This document shows, one piece after another, positions 52,330 through 61,163 of a stretch of 64,000 bases of DNA (its first letter is position 1; every line of letters begins with the position of its first letter). A program made the position numbers and the translations under genes. Source of the DNA: JADKAV01 sp041393775 (lineage in GTDB: Bacteria > Actinomycetota > Actinomycetes > S36-B12 > UBA10799); assembly GCA_041393775.1 (NCBI GenBank), contig JAWKJM010000008.1, forward strand, positions 174,109-238,108. The letters run 5' to 3'. The notes beneath the pieces were generated by a model. The model worked only from the letters and a program-made list of their open reading frames with translations, was not told the DNA's origin and made no database searches.

Positions 52330-54237
52330 GTGGAGTCCGTCTATCCCGCCCTCGAGCGCATCCTTCCCCTGGTGCGCAAGCCCATCCAGTACGTCGGTGG
52401 TGAACTCAATGCGACCACCAAGGTGTGGGAGAGCGTAGCCGTCCGGTGGGCGTTGATGTATCCGGACGCCTATGAGGTGGGATTGCCCAACCAGGGGCTG
52501 CAGATCCTCTACGAGGTCCTCAACGAGCGCGATCACGTGCTGGCCGAACGCACCTACTCGGTGTGGCCGGACATGGAGCAGCTGATGCGTGAACACGCGA
52601 TCCCGCAGTTCACCGTGGAGTCCCACCGGCCGGTGGGGGCTTTCGATGTACTGGGCGTCTCATTCGCCACGGAACTGGGCTACACCAATCTGCTCACGGC
52701 CCTGGACCTCGCTGGCATCCCCCTGCACGCGTCCGAGCGCGGCGACGACGATCCGCTGGTGATCGCAGGAGGCCATTCGGCGTTCAACCCCGAGCCGGTC
52801 GCGGACTTCATCGACGCGGCGGTGGTCGGTGACGGGGAGACCGCGGTGCTTGCGCTGTCGGACCTGATCCGGGACTTCAAGGCCGCCGGCGGCGGCACTC
52901 GGACGCAGTTGCTGGACCTGATCGCGGCCTCGGGGATGGCGTACGTCCCTTCCCGCTACGAGGTCAGCTACCTGCCCGACGGCCGGATCCAGCGGGTGGT
53001 GCCGCTGGGACCGCAGACCCCGTGGCGGGTCGCGAAACACACTGTCAGCGACCTGGATGAATGGCCCTACCCCAAGCAACCCCTGGTGCCACTGGCGGAG
53101 ACCGTGCACGAACGCGCGTCGGTGGAGATCTTCCGCGGTTGCACCCGTGGGTGTCGGTTCTGCCAGGCCGGAATGATCACCCGACCGGTCCGGGAGCGTT
53201 CCAAGGCCACCGTCGCCGACATGGTCGAAACGTCGTTGCGGGCGACGGGCTTCGAAGAGGCCGGGCTGTTGAGTCTGTCCAGTGCGGACCACTCGGAGAT
53301 CGCCGACCTCACCCGGGGGCTGGCGGATCGGTACGAAGGGACCAACACAGGCCTGTCGCTGCCCTCTACCCGGGTGGACGCGTTCAACATCGACCTGGCC
53401 AACGAGTTGTCCCGCAATGGCCGGCGCTCCGGACTGACCTTCGCGCCCGAAGGCGGCAGTGAACGCATCCGCAAGGTCATCAACAAGATGGTCAGCGAGG
53501 AGGATCTGATCCGGACCGTCTCCGCTGCCTACGCAGCAGGCTGGCGGCAGGTGAAGCTCTACTTCATGTGTGGACTTCCCACGGAGACCGACGACGACGT
53601 CCTGCAGATCGCCCGCATGGCCAAGGAGGTGATCCGCACCGGCCGTGAAGTCTCGGGGCGGCGGGACATCCGCTGCACGGTGTCCATCGGCGGGTTCGTG
53701 CCCAAGCCGCACACCCCGTTCCAATGGGCCGGGCAGCTGGGCTGGGAGGCCACTGATGCCCGGCTTGGTCTGTTGCGCAACGAGATCCGGTCGGACCGGG
53801 ATCTGGGCAAGGCCATCGGCTTCCGCTACCACGACGGTCGTCCCGGCATCGTCGAGGGCCTGCTGGCTCGCGGGGACCGCCGGGTCGGTGCGGTGATCGA
53901 GCAGGTGTGGCGCGATGGTGGCCGCTTCGACGGGTGGAGCGAGTACTTCAGTTTCGACCGGTGGATGGCCGCATGTGAGGTCGTTGGGCTCGACATCGAC
54001 TGGTACACCACCCGGGAGCGTGACCGCAGCGAGGTGCTGCCATGGGATCACCTGGACTCGGGTCTGGACAAGGAGTGGCTGTGGCAGGACTGGCAGGACG
54101 CTCTGGATGAGGTAGAGGTTGAGGATTGCCGGTGGTCGCCCTGCTTTGACTGCGGTGTCTGCGACCAGATGGGTACGCAGATCCAGGTCGGCCCCACCGA
54201 TGGTGTCATTCTGCCGATCGTGGAGGTCCGCTCCTGA
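52330..54237 (+). CDS. B12-binding-type radical SAM protein (TIGR03960 family)
   Basis: 635 residues from GTG 52330; upstream frame to 52180 overlaps rodA. Residues 30-190 form a Rossmann-like domain of the B12-binding kind (LMYPDAYEVGLPNQGLQILY), residues about 255-500 the radical SAM barrel with the cluster motif C-T-R-G-C-R-F-C. A C-terminal extension has SPCFDCGVCDQMG, perhaps a second metal site. The next gene is always its partner in actinobacteria. A role in tRNA or ribosomal modification has been guessed from conservation near rne; the reaction is unknown. Confidence 0.92.
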   Translation: MESVYPALERILPLVRKPIQYVGGELNATTKVWESVAVRWALMYPDAYEVGLPNQGLQILYEVLNERDHVLAERTYSVWPDMEQLMREHAIPQFTVESHRPVGAFDVLGVSFATELGYTNLLTALDLAGIPLHASERGDDDPLVIAGGHSAFNPEPVADFIDAAVVGDGETAVLALSDLIRDFKAAGGGTRTQLLDLIAASGMAYVPSRYEVSYLPDGRIQRVVPLGPQTPWRVAKHTVSDLDEWPYPKQPLVPLAETVHERASVEIFRGCTRGCRFCQAGMITRPVRERSKATVADMVETSLRATGFEEAGLLSLSSADHSEIADLTRGLADRYEGTNTGLSLPSTRVDAFNIDLANELSRNGRRSGLTFAPEGGSERIRKVINKMVSEEDLIRTVSAAYAAGWRQVKLYFMCGLPTETDDDVLQIARMAKEVIRTGREVSGRRDIRCTVSIGGFVPKPHTPFQWAGQLGWEATDARLGLLRNEIRSDRDLGKAIGFRYHDGRPGIVEGLLARGDRRVGAVIEQVWRDGGRFDGWSEYFSFDRWMAACEVVGLDIDWYTTRERDRSEVLPWDHLDSGLDKEWLWQDWQDALDEVEVEDCRWSPCFDCGVCDQMGTQIQVGPTDGVILPIVEVRS

Positions 54238-54920
54238 TGGCCCGTCGCACCCCTGATCGGGAGTACATCCCACCGGTGCAGACGCTGCAGATCCGTTACG
54301 CCAAGCGTGGCCGGATGCGCTTCGCCTCCCACCGGGACTTCCAGCGGGCCTGGGAGCGCGCATTGCGACGAGTGGCAGTGCCCATGGCCTACTCCGCGGG
54401 ATTCTCCCCGCATCCGAAGGTCTCCTACGCGGGCGCGGCGCCCACCGGCGCGGCCAGCGAGGCGGAGTTCCTGGAGATCGGGGTGATACAGGCGGTCGAC
54501 CCCGAGCAGTTGCGGGCATCCCTGGACGACGCGTTGCCGGAAGGCCTGGACATAGTCTCCGTGGTGGAGGCTTCGGTCCCCTTGACTGAAACGCTGCGGT
54601 TCAGCAAGTGGCGCCTCGAGTGGCCCTCGGACGTGTCCGATGCCGTGTCGGCCTTTGAATCGTGCGCCAGTGTCGGGGTCGAGCGGGTGACCAAGGCGGG
54701 TCGGCGCACCATCGACGTCCGGGCATTGTGCTCGGACCTGCGCATGACCTCGCCGACGACGCTGGAACTGACCGTCCAGCACGCCGAACCGACCCCGAGG
54801 CCGGCCGAGGTGGTGGCGGCGATACGACAAGTCGCTGCGGACGTTCCACCCGACACGGTCTTGGCCACCCGACTCGCTCAAGGGCTCTCGGAGGACGGCG
54901 AGGTCCGGCCGCCGTTCTAG
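54237..54920 (+). CDS. TIGR03936 / DUF2344 radical-SAM-linked protein
   Basis: 227 residues; ATG shares one base with the previous stop (TGATG). The segment IRYAKRGRMRFASHRDFQRAW near residue 20, MAYSAGFSPHPKVSYAGAAP near 53 and SEAEFLEIG near 77 are the DUF2344 hallmarks. In other bacteria it is fused to the radical SAM protein, so the two form one enzyme. Function unknown. Confidence 0.9.
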   Translation: MARRTPDREYIPPVQTLQIRYAKRGRMRFASHRDFQRAWERALRRVAVPMAYSAGFSPHPKVSYAGAAPTGAASEAEFLEIGVIQAVDPEQLRASLDDALPEGLDIVSVVEASVPLTETLRFSKWRLEWPSDVSDAVSAFESCASVGVERVTKAGRRTIDVRALCSDLRMTSPTTLELTVQHAEPTPRPAEVVAAIRQVAADVPPDTVLATRLAQGLSEDGEVRPPF

Positions 54921-55583
54921 GGTGACGGGTCCGTGGGGCCTGCCACACTGCGCCCGCGGCCTTGCGCCACCGGTTCGATCACGACGCGGCGGAGCGTGCT
55001 CTAGTCCTGAAATGGCTGGTGTACTCGGTCGCCGCAGAAGTGGGCCGCGAGGTTAGAGAATGGTCGCCAGGTTAGAGATCGTGCACGAGGATAGTGAACG
55101 CACGTGTGGCTTCTCTAACCTCGTGCACGTTCTCTAACCCGAGCGGATTCGGCCCGGCATCTCCCCGCCTGAGTGGGCGGCCGACCACGGCTATGGACGA
55201 CTAACGCGAGCGATTTCGACCCGGCATTTCCCCGCCTGAACGGGCGGGTGGGCTGAACGGGAACGGGCTCGGGAGCAGATGATCACGAGGCACGAAAACG
55301 GTTACCCGCCACGCCGATTGCGCCTAACCCTACGTAATCGTGCCGTCGCGCTGAGCGTTGTGAGATACTTCAACCGGTTGGACGCCGCTCGGCGACCGAC
55401 CGGTGATGAGGAATCGCTGCCCAGGCGCCGGATTTGCGCCTTCGTTGGTGCGGCGACCAGTCACCGCCAGAATGGAAGCTTTGTGTTCGGTTGCGGCCGA
55501 ATGCCAACGAGTGGGTCCGATGGACCTCCGTGTACGGCCAGGTTGCCTGCGGGGTTCGGAAGGATCCGGATCGGGAGTACCCG
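54921..55583 (+). other. Intergenic interval with family B repeat, before rne
   Basis: 663 bp without a supported gene. 54921-55042 shows nothing I recognise; 55043-55270 is the repeat; 55271-55583 is the probable rne promoter and leader with in-frame but poorly biased codons. Long leaders are common for RNase E genes, which regulate their own mRNA, but no such element can be proven here. Confidence 0.5.
55043..55270 (+). repeat. Family B intergenic repeat, copy 3
   Basis: Same order as copy 1: two GGTTAGAGA motifs, GCACGAGGATAGTGAA, core GCACGTGTGG, TTCTCTAACC twice, then two hairpins (CCGCC-TGAGT-GGGCGG and CCGCC-TGAAC-GGGCGG). Ends in GGGCTGAACGGGAACGGG, which resembles the family A unit, so the two families are linked. 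Confidence 0.8.
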
Positions 55584-57746
55584 ATGGACGATGAGGTCCA
55601 GGATGCAGGTCAGTCCGCTGACCAGAACACCGGTGCCGGACAGCGCCCGCGCAGGCGCCGAGCGGCTGGTCGGCCGGCCGGACCCCCCGTAGCAGCTGAC
55701 AAGCAGAACACCCATCCGCCCGAGGACGAGGCCGCAGAGCCCGCTGCCTCCGACGAGAACACCCCGGTGGGCGAGGACGACGAATCGTCGCAGCGCGCTA
55801 GCGAGCCGGGGCAGGCAGAGCGGCGCAACCTGCCCGCGGTCCCGGAAGTGACCCCCTTCGACCCGTTCCACGTCGGGTCGATCTCGGAGAAGCCCGAAGC
55901 GGCAGAGGAAGCCTTCGAGTTGGATGAGGACGAGGAGATCACGGCCACCGCGTTCTTCCTGGCCCCAGAGATCGACCTTGAAGAGGTGGATACCGAACCC
56001 GCTCCGGCGAAGTCGCGTCAACGGTCAAAGCGGCAGCGAACGGCGAAGGCGGAGCCGGAAGCCTCAGAGGAGGCGGCCACGGCCGCAGCCGCGCAGCCCG
56101 AGCCGCAGGCTGAGCCGGAACCGGGCGAGACCGAGTCGGCGAGCAGTAAGCGGCGCCGGCGCAGGCGACGGCGGGGGTCCGGTGAGGAGTCCGACGAGAC
56201 CCAACCCAGCAAGGACGAGGTCTCGTCGGTCAAGGGTTCAACCCGACTCGAGGCCAAGCGCCAGCGCCGCCGGGAAGGCAGGGATGCCGGCCGCCGCCGG
56301 TCCCCGATCGTTTCGGAAGCGGAGTTCTTGGCGCGCCGGGAGAGCGTCGACCGGGTCATGGTTGTACGCGGGTACGAGGACCGGACGCAGATCGCCGTCC
56401 TCGAGGACAAGATCCTCGTCGAGCACTATGTGACACGCGAGCGCAACGCCACCATGATCGGCAACGTCTACTTGGGCAAGGTCCAGAACGTGCTGCCCTC
56501 GATGGAAGCCGCCTTCGTGGACATCGGACGTGGCCGCAATGCGGTCCTCTACGCCGGTGAGGTCAACTGGCAGGAGGCGGGACTCGAAGGCCAACCGAAG
56601 CGGATCGAACTCGCGATGCAGCCAGGGGACAGCGTTCTGGTGCAGGTCACGAAGGACCCTGTGGGGCACAAGGGTGCTCGGCTCACCAGCCAGATCTCGC
56701 TGCCCGGTCGGTACCTGGTCTACGTGCCCAACGGGCGGATGACCGGGATCAGCCGCAAGTTGCCCGACAAGGAACGCGCCCGCCTTAAGAAGGCGCTTCG
56801 GGCGGCGCTGCCGGAGGATGCCGGCGTGATCGTGCGAACCGCCGCCGAAGGGGCCACCGAGGAACAGCTGGCTTCGGACGTTTCCAGGTTGGCGGCCCAA
56901 TGGGAGAGCATCAGCGCCAAGACGGAATCCGCGAAGGCTCCCTCACTGCTCTACTCCGAACCCGATCTGGCGATCCGCGTGGTGCGCGACATCTTCAACG
57001 AGGATTTCTCCGAACTGATCGTGTCCGGCACTGCCGCCCAGGACACGATCGAGGAGTACGTCGGCTGGGTGGCTCCGGAGTTGTCGGACCGCATCAAACG
57101 CTGGACGAAGAACGAGGATGTCTTCAGCGACTACCGCATCGACGAGCAGATCACGAAAGCCCTGGACCGCAAGGTCCTGCTGCCCAGCGGCGGGTCTCTG
57201 GTGATCGACCGTACGGAGGCCATGACCGTGGTCGACGTGAACACCGGCCGGTTCGTGGGCCAGGGCGGGAACCTCGAGGAGACCGTCACCCGGAACAACC
57301 TGGAAGCCGCCGAGGAGATCGTCCGGCAGCTCAGACTGCGCGATATCGGCGGCATCATCGTGATCGACTTCATCGACATGGTCCTGGAGTCGAACCGTGA
57401 TCTGGTGGTGCGCCGGCTCGTGGAGTGCCTGGGCCGTGACCGGACCAAACACCAAGTCGCCGAGATCACGTCGCTGGGCCTGGTGCAAATGACCCGCAAG
57501 CGACTCGGACAAGGACTGCTGGAGACCTTCAGCGAGCCGTGTGAGCACTGCAACGGCCGGGGCGTGCGGGTCCAGAGCGAACCCGTCGGCTCGCGACGTC
57601 GCAGGCCGCCGGGACCCATCCCCGGTGCGCCGATAAAGACTGTCGAGGCGGCTCAGCCGGAGCCCGGCGGGCAGGAGCCGGCAGACACAGGTGACGAGAC
57701 GGGAGCCCCGTCGGAACCCGGCGAGTCCCAGTCCCAGCCGGCGTGA
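55584..57746 (+). CDS. rne: Ribonuclease E/G
   Basis: 720 residues from ATG 55584 (GGGAG 6 nt upstream). Residues 1-250 are a low-complexity, acidic then Arg-rich extension (RRRRRRRRGSGEESDE), the N-terminal disordered arm of actinobacterial RNase E that organises the degradosome; in E. coli the arm is C-terminal. S1 domain from about 280 (MIGNVYLGKVQNVLPSMEAA), 5'-sensor and DNase-I-like catalytic domain with Asp in VVDVNTGRF and IVIDFIDM, zinc link C-E-H-C near 655. Cleaves single-stranded A/U-rich RNA and matures rRNA and tRNA. Confidence 0.95.
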   Translation: MDDEVQDAGQSADQNTGAGQRPRRRRAAGRPAGPPVAADKQNTHPPEDEAAEPAASDENTPVGEDDESSQRASEPGQAERRNLPAVPEVTPFDPFHVGSISEKPEAAEEAFELDEDEEITATAFFLAPEIDLEEVDTEPAPAKSRQRSKRQRTAKAEPEASEEAATAAAAQPEPQAEPEPGETESASSKRRRRRRRRGSGEESDETQPSKDEVSSVKGSTRLEAKRQRRREGRDAGRRRSPIVSEAEFLARRESVDRVMVVRGYEDRTQIAVLEDKILVEHYVTRERNATMIGNVYLGKVQNVLPSMEAAFVDIGRGRNAVLYAGEVNWQEAGLEGQPKRIELAMQPGDSVLVQVTKDPVGHKGARLTSQISLPGRYLVYVPNGRMTGISRKLPDKERARLKKALRAALPEDAGVIVRTAAEGATEEQLASDVSRLAAQWESISAKTESAKAPSLLYSEPDLAIRVVRDIFNEDFSELIVSGTAAQDTIEEYVGWVAPELSDRIKRWTKNEDVFSDYRIDEQITKALDRKVLLPSGGSLVIDRTEAMTVVDVNTGRFVGQGGNLEETVTRNNLEAAEEIVRQLRLRDIGGIIVIDFIDMVLESNRDLVVRRLVECLGRDRTKHQVAEITSLGLVQMTRKRLGQGLLETFSEPCEHCNGRGVRVQSEPVGSRRRRPPGPIPGAPIKTVEAAQPEPGGQEPADTGDETGAPSEPGESQSQPA

Positions 57747-57790
57747 GGCCGCACGACGGGGCCACGTTGCCGTCGTCGGCGGTCATCGCG

Positions 57791-57875
57791 TACCCTGGGG
57801 ACTGTGCGCGTTTCGCGCGCCGTTTCCCCCGTGCCGCGCGCAGGTGGGTAACCAATGAACGTTAAGGAGCAAGCG
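57791..57875 (+). promoter_or_regulatory. rplU promoter and structured leader
   Basis: TACCCT at 57791-57796 would start an mRNA with a leader of about 70 nt. The leader has GCGCGTTTCGCGC and a longer GCGCGC pairing around CGTTTCCCCCGTGCC, then AAGGAG 6 nt before the GTG. Unlike most genes here this operon is leadered. Ribosomal protein autoregulation is possible but unproven. Confidence 0.45.
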
Positions 57876-58193
57876 GTGTACGCGATCGTGCGGACCAGCG
57901 GTCATCAGGAGAAGGTGGCTGTCGGCGATGAGGTGCTGTTGAACCGGTTGGCGGCCGACCCCGGCGCGTCGGTGCAGTTGGCGCCGGTCCTGCTCGTGGT
58001 CGACGGCGAGACCGTGACCTCCGACCCCGCTGCCCTGTCGGGTGCCACGGTCACTGCCGAGGTGCTCGACCACCGGCGCGGACCGAAGATCGACATTTTC
58101 AAGTACAAGAACAAGACCGGGTACCGCCGGCGCCAGGGTCACCGCCAGGAGCAGACCATGGTCAAGGTCACCGGCATCGAGTTAGGGGCCTGA
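57876..58193 (+). CDS. rplU: 50S ribosomal protein L21
   Basis: 105 residues from GTG 57876, since AAGGAG lies 6 nt upstream; the ATG at 57855 is before the ribosome binding site. VYAIVRTSGHQEKVAVGDEV, LDHRRGPKIDIFKYKNKTGYRR-type RNA-binding stretch (KIDIFKYKNKTGYRRRQGHR) typical of L21. Cotranscribed with rpmA, obg and perhaps proB. Confidence 0.97.
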   Translation: MYAIVRTSGHQEKVAVGDEVLLNRLAADPGASVQLAPVLLVVDGETVTSDPAALSGATVTAEVLDHRRGPKIDIFKYKNKTGYRRRQGHRQEQTMVKVTGIELGA

Positions 58194-58196
58194 CAC

Positions 58197-58445
58197 ATGG
58201 CGCACAAGAAGGGTGCTGCGAGCACCAGGAACGGTCGCGACTCGAATGCGCAACGGCTCGGCGTCAAGCGCTTCGGCGGGCAGGTGGTCAACGCCGGTGA
58301 AATCATCGTTCGCCAGCGGGGAACCCACTTCCACCCCGGCGCCAACGTCGGCATCGGCAAGGATGACACCCTGTTCGCGCTCACTGCGGGCACGGTGGAC
58401 TTCGGCACCAAGCGTGGTCGCCGAGTCGTCAACATCCTCGCCTGA
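58197..58445 (+). CDS. rpmA: 50S ribosomal protein L27
   Basis: 82 residues, ATG 3 nt after the rplU stop. AHKKGAASTRNGRDSNAQRL is the universal start; the free N-terminus reaches the peptidyl transferase centre. No N-terminal leader peptide of the Firmicute type is present. Confidence 0.98.
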   Translation: MAHKKGAASTRNGRDSNAQRLGVKRFGGQVVNAGEIIVRQRGTHFHPGANVGIGKDDTLFALTAGTVDFGTKRGRRVVNILA

Positions 58446-58461
58446 TCGGTAGTCACCCGCG

Positions 58462-59823
58462 GTGACCTCGTTCGTTGACCGCGTTCTGATCCATGCCCAG
58501 GGCGGCGACGGCGGAAACGGGTGTGCGTCGATCCACAGGGAGAAGTTCAAACCGCTCGGTGGCCCTGACGGCGGCAACGGCGGACGGGGTGCCGATGTCA
58601 TACTGGTCGTCGATTCGGGCACCAATAGCCTTCTGGACCTTCACTTCCATCCCCATCGCCGCGCCGGCAGCGGCCAGCCCGGGCAAGGTGGCAACCGCAG
58701 CGGGGCGGGGGCCGAGGACCTGATCGTGCCGGTGCCGCCGGGCACCGTGGTGCAGTCCGTGGATGGCGAGGTGCTCGCGGACCTGCTGGTCCCCGGTGAG
58801 CAGTATGTCCTCGCCGCGGGTGGCCACGGCGGGCTCGGCAATGCCGCACTTGCAAACCGGAGGCGCAAGGCGCCGAACTTCGCCCTCCTCGGTGAGCCCG
58901 GCGAGTCCGTGGACGCCGTTCTGGAACTCAAGACGGTCGCGGACGTCGGGTTGATCGGGTACCCGAGTGCCGGCAAGTCCAGTCTCGTCTCGGCCCTTTC
59001 GGCCGCGAAGCCGAAAGTGGCCGACTACCCGTTCACCACGTTGACCCCGCACCTGGGAGTGGTTTCGGTGGCCGGGACGACATTCACGGTCGCGGACGTC
59101 CCCGGCTTGATCCCCGGTGCGAGCACGGGCAAAGGGCTCGGGCACGAGTTCTTGCGGCACGTCCAGCGCTGCAGCGCCCTCGTGCACGTCCTCGACTGCG
59201 CCACGTTCGAGACCGATCGCGACCCCGTTGCGGACCTCGATGTGATCGAGACCGAACTGGTGGCCTTCGACCCCGACTTGGCCGGCCGGCCGCGGCTGGT
59301 CGCCCTGAACAAGATCGACGTGCCTGACGGGCGTGAGATGGCAGACATGGTCACCGATCAACTCCGCAGGCGCGGATTCGAGGTCTTCCCGATCTCGGCG
59401 GTCACGCACGAAGGGTTGCCGGAACTCACCTACGCGATGCTGCGGATCGTCCAGGCCGACCGGCAGCAGCGCCCCGAGGTGCAGCCGCGGGTCATCATCC
59501 GCCCCACGCCCACCGACGCGGAGGACTTCGAGGTGCGACGCCACGGTGACGCCTTCCGGGTGCTGGGCCAGCGCCCCCAGCGCTGGGTGCGGCAGACCGA
59601 CTTCAGCAACGAGGAGGCCGTGCGATACCTCGGGGACCGCCTGGCGAAACTCGGTGTGGAGCAGCGACTGGCCGAGATGGGGGCGGTCGAGGGATCCACC
59701 GTCATCATCGGTCCGGAGGACAACGCGGTCGTCTTCGACTGGGTGCCGTCTGTGGAACAGGGTGCGATCCTGACGGACTCCGAGGACGGCGACGTGGTCG
59801 AGACGGAGGTGGAGCAGTCATGA
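58462..59823 (+). CDS. obgE: GTPase Obg, ribosome assembly factor
   Basis: 453 residues, GTG start. Gly-rich Obg domain 1-158, GTPase domain with G1 GYPSAGKSS near 172, G3 DVPGLIPGAS near 214, G4 NKID near 285, and a C-terminal OCT domain about 345-425 (EVRRHGDAFRVLGQRPQRWV). An extra acidic tail follows. Binds the 50S subunit; essential and linked to the growth-rate/ppGpp response. Follows L21 and L27 as in nearly all bacteria. Confidence 0.97.
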   Translation: MTSFVDRVLIHAQGGDGGNGCASIHREKFKPLGGPDGGNGGRGADVILVVDSGTNSLLDLHFHPHRRAGSGQPGQGGNRSGAGAEDLIVPVPPGTVVQSVDGEVLADLLVPGEQYVLAAGGHGGLGNAALANRRRKAPNFALLGEPGESVDAVLELKTVADVGLIGYPSAGKSSLVSALSAAKPKVADYPFTTLTPHLGVVSVAGTTFTVADVPGLIPGASTGKGLGHEFLRHVQRCSALVHVLDCATFETDRDPVADLDVIETELVAFDPDLAGRPRLVALNKIDVPDGREMADMVTDQLRRRGFEVFPISAVTHEGLPELTYAMLRIVQADRQQRPEVQPRVIIRPTPTDAEDFEVRRHGDAFRVLGQRPQRWVRQTDFSNEEAVRYLGDRLAKLGVEQRLAEMGAVEGSTVIIGPEDNAVVFDWVPSVEQGAILTDSEDGDVVETEVEQS

Positions 59824-60935
59824 CACAGGCCCGCCGGCAGATCGCCAACGCCTCCCGGCTCGTGGTCAAGATCGGCTCGTCCTCGCTGACGAACAGCGAG
59901 GGCGGTCTGCACGCGGAGCACTTGGACGCGCTGGTGCGGACCCTGGCCGGCAACGTCCGTGCGGGTGTTCAACTCATCCTGGTCTCCTCCGGGTCGATTG
60001 CGGCGGGCACACCCGCACTCGGACTGCGCAAACCCCCGCGCGATCTGGCCACCCAGCAGGCCGCGGCAAGTGTCGGGCAGGGCATCCTGGTCGCCCAGTA
60101 CTCGGCGCGCTTCGCCGAGCATGACATCAGGGTCGGACAAGTGCTCCTGACCGCTGAGGACCTCATTCGGCGCACCCACTACCGCAACGCCCAGCGCACG
60201 CTGGGCCGGCTGCTCGAGCTGGGGGTTCTGCCGATCGTCAACGAGAACGACACGGTGGCCACCGACGAGATCCGCTTCGGCGACAACGACCGCCTGGCCG
60301 CGCTGGTCGCCCACGTCGTGCAGGCTGATGGACTCGTCCTGCTCACCGACATCGACGGGCTCTACGACCGTCCGCCCACCCAGCACGGTGCCCAGCACAT
60401 CGAAACCGTGGCATCGGCCGCAGACCTGGAAGGTCTCGCTTTGGGGGGCCGTGGCTCGGGGATCGGCCGCGGCGGGATGATGACCAAGGCGCAGGCGGCC
60501 TTGATGGCCAGCGAGGCCGCGATCCCGGTTGTGCTGACCCGCGCGGATCACGTTGCGCAGGCTCTGAACGGTGAGGTCACGGGGACCGTGTTCCTGCCCT
60601 CGGGCAAACGCCGGTCGCCGCGACAGATGTGGCTGGCCCACGCCACGACGGCCCGGGGAGCGGTGCGCATCGACGAGGGAGCGGTGTGGGCCCTGCGACA
60701 GCGGCAGGCGTCGCTGCTGGCGGCGGGGGTGCTCGAGGTGTCCGGGAACTTCGTGGCGGGGGAACCGGTCGACATCGTCGACCCGAACGGGGTGGCCGTG
60801 GCCCGCGGACTGGTGGGATACGACGCCGGTGAGTTCGACCGGTTGGTGGGCAGGACGACCGCGCAGTTGATCGCGGAATTCGGGCCCGACTACGAGCGCG
60901 AGATCGTGCATCGCGACGATCTGGTGCTGTTGTAG
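59820..60935 (+). CDS. proB: Glutamate 5-kinase
   Basis: 371 residues; ATG overlaps the obg stop by 4 nt. Amino acid kinase domain 1-260 (LVVKIGSSSLTN; VNENDTVATDEIRFGDNDRL; GRGGMMTKAQAALMA) and a C-terminal PUA domain. First step of proline synthesis, normally inhibited by proline. A family C repeat and a separate promoter stand between it and proA. Confidence 0.96.
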   Translation: MTQARRQIANASRLVVKIGSSSLTNSEGGLHAEHLDALVRTLAGNVRAGVQLILVSSGSIAAGTPALGLRKPPRDLATQQAAASVGQGILVAQYSARFAEHDIRVGQVLLTAEDLIRRTHYRNAQRTLGRLLELGVLPIVNENDTVATDEIRFGDNDRLAALVAHVVQADGLVLLTDIDGLYDRPPTQHGAQHIETVASAADLEGLALGGRGSGIGRGGMMTKAQAALMASEAAIPVVLTRADHVAQALNGEVTGTVFLPSGKRRSPRQMWLAHATTARGAVRIDEGAVWALRQRQASLLAAGVLEVSGNFVAGEPVDIVDPNGVAVARGLVGYDAGEFDRLVGRTTAQLIAEFGPDYEREIVHRDDLVLL

Positions 60936-60952
60936 GTGTGTCGGCGGGCCCG

Positions 60953-61070
60953 ATCGTGACGAAGTTGCGGTGCTCGGACGCCGGTTGCCACGTTGTTGGG
61001 CGGTCTGGCCGGCCGGAACCGCGCACCTTCGTCACGAAGCGGCCCGGTGGGACGCACCTTCGTCACAATG
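60953..61070 (+). repeat. Family C intergenic repeat, copy 6
   Basis: GTGACGAAGTTGCGG (forward), a degraded second forward motif near 60989, then CCGCGCACCTTCGTCACGA and CGCACCTTCGTCACAA (reverse). Between the co-directional proB and proA genes. Confidence 0.75.
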
Positions 61071-61151
61071 CCACCCGCGGGCACCGCCGCCGACCCGGAA
61101 CCCGAATTCGCGTGAACCGCGGACCCGGCGGCATGCGCGCTGTCGACTTGG

Positions 61152-61157
61152 GACAAT
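61152..61157 (+). promoter_or_regulatory. -10 box of proA
   Basis: GACAAT followed by 6 nt and ATG at 61164. Confidence 0.45.
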
Positions 61158-61163
61158 GACCCC

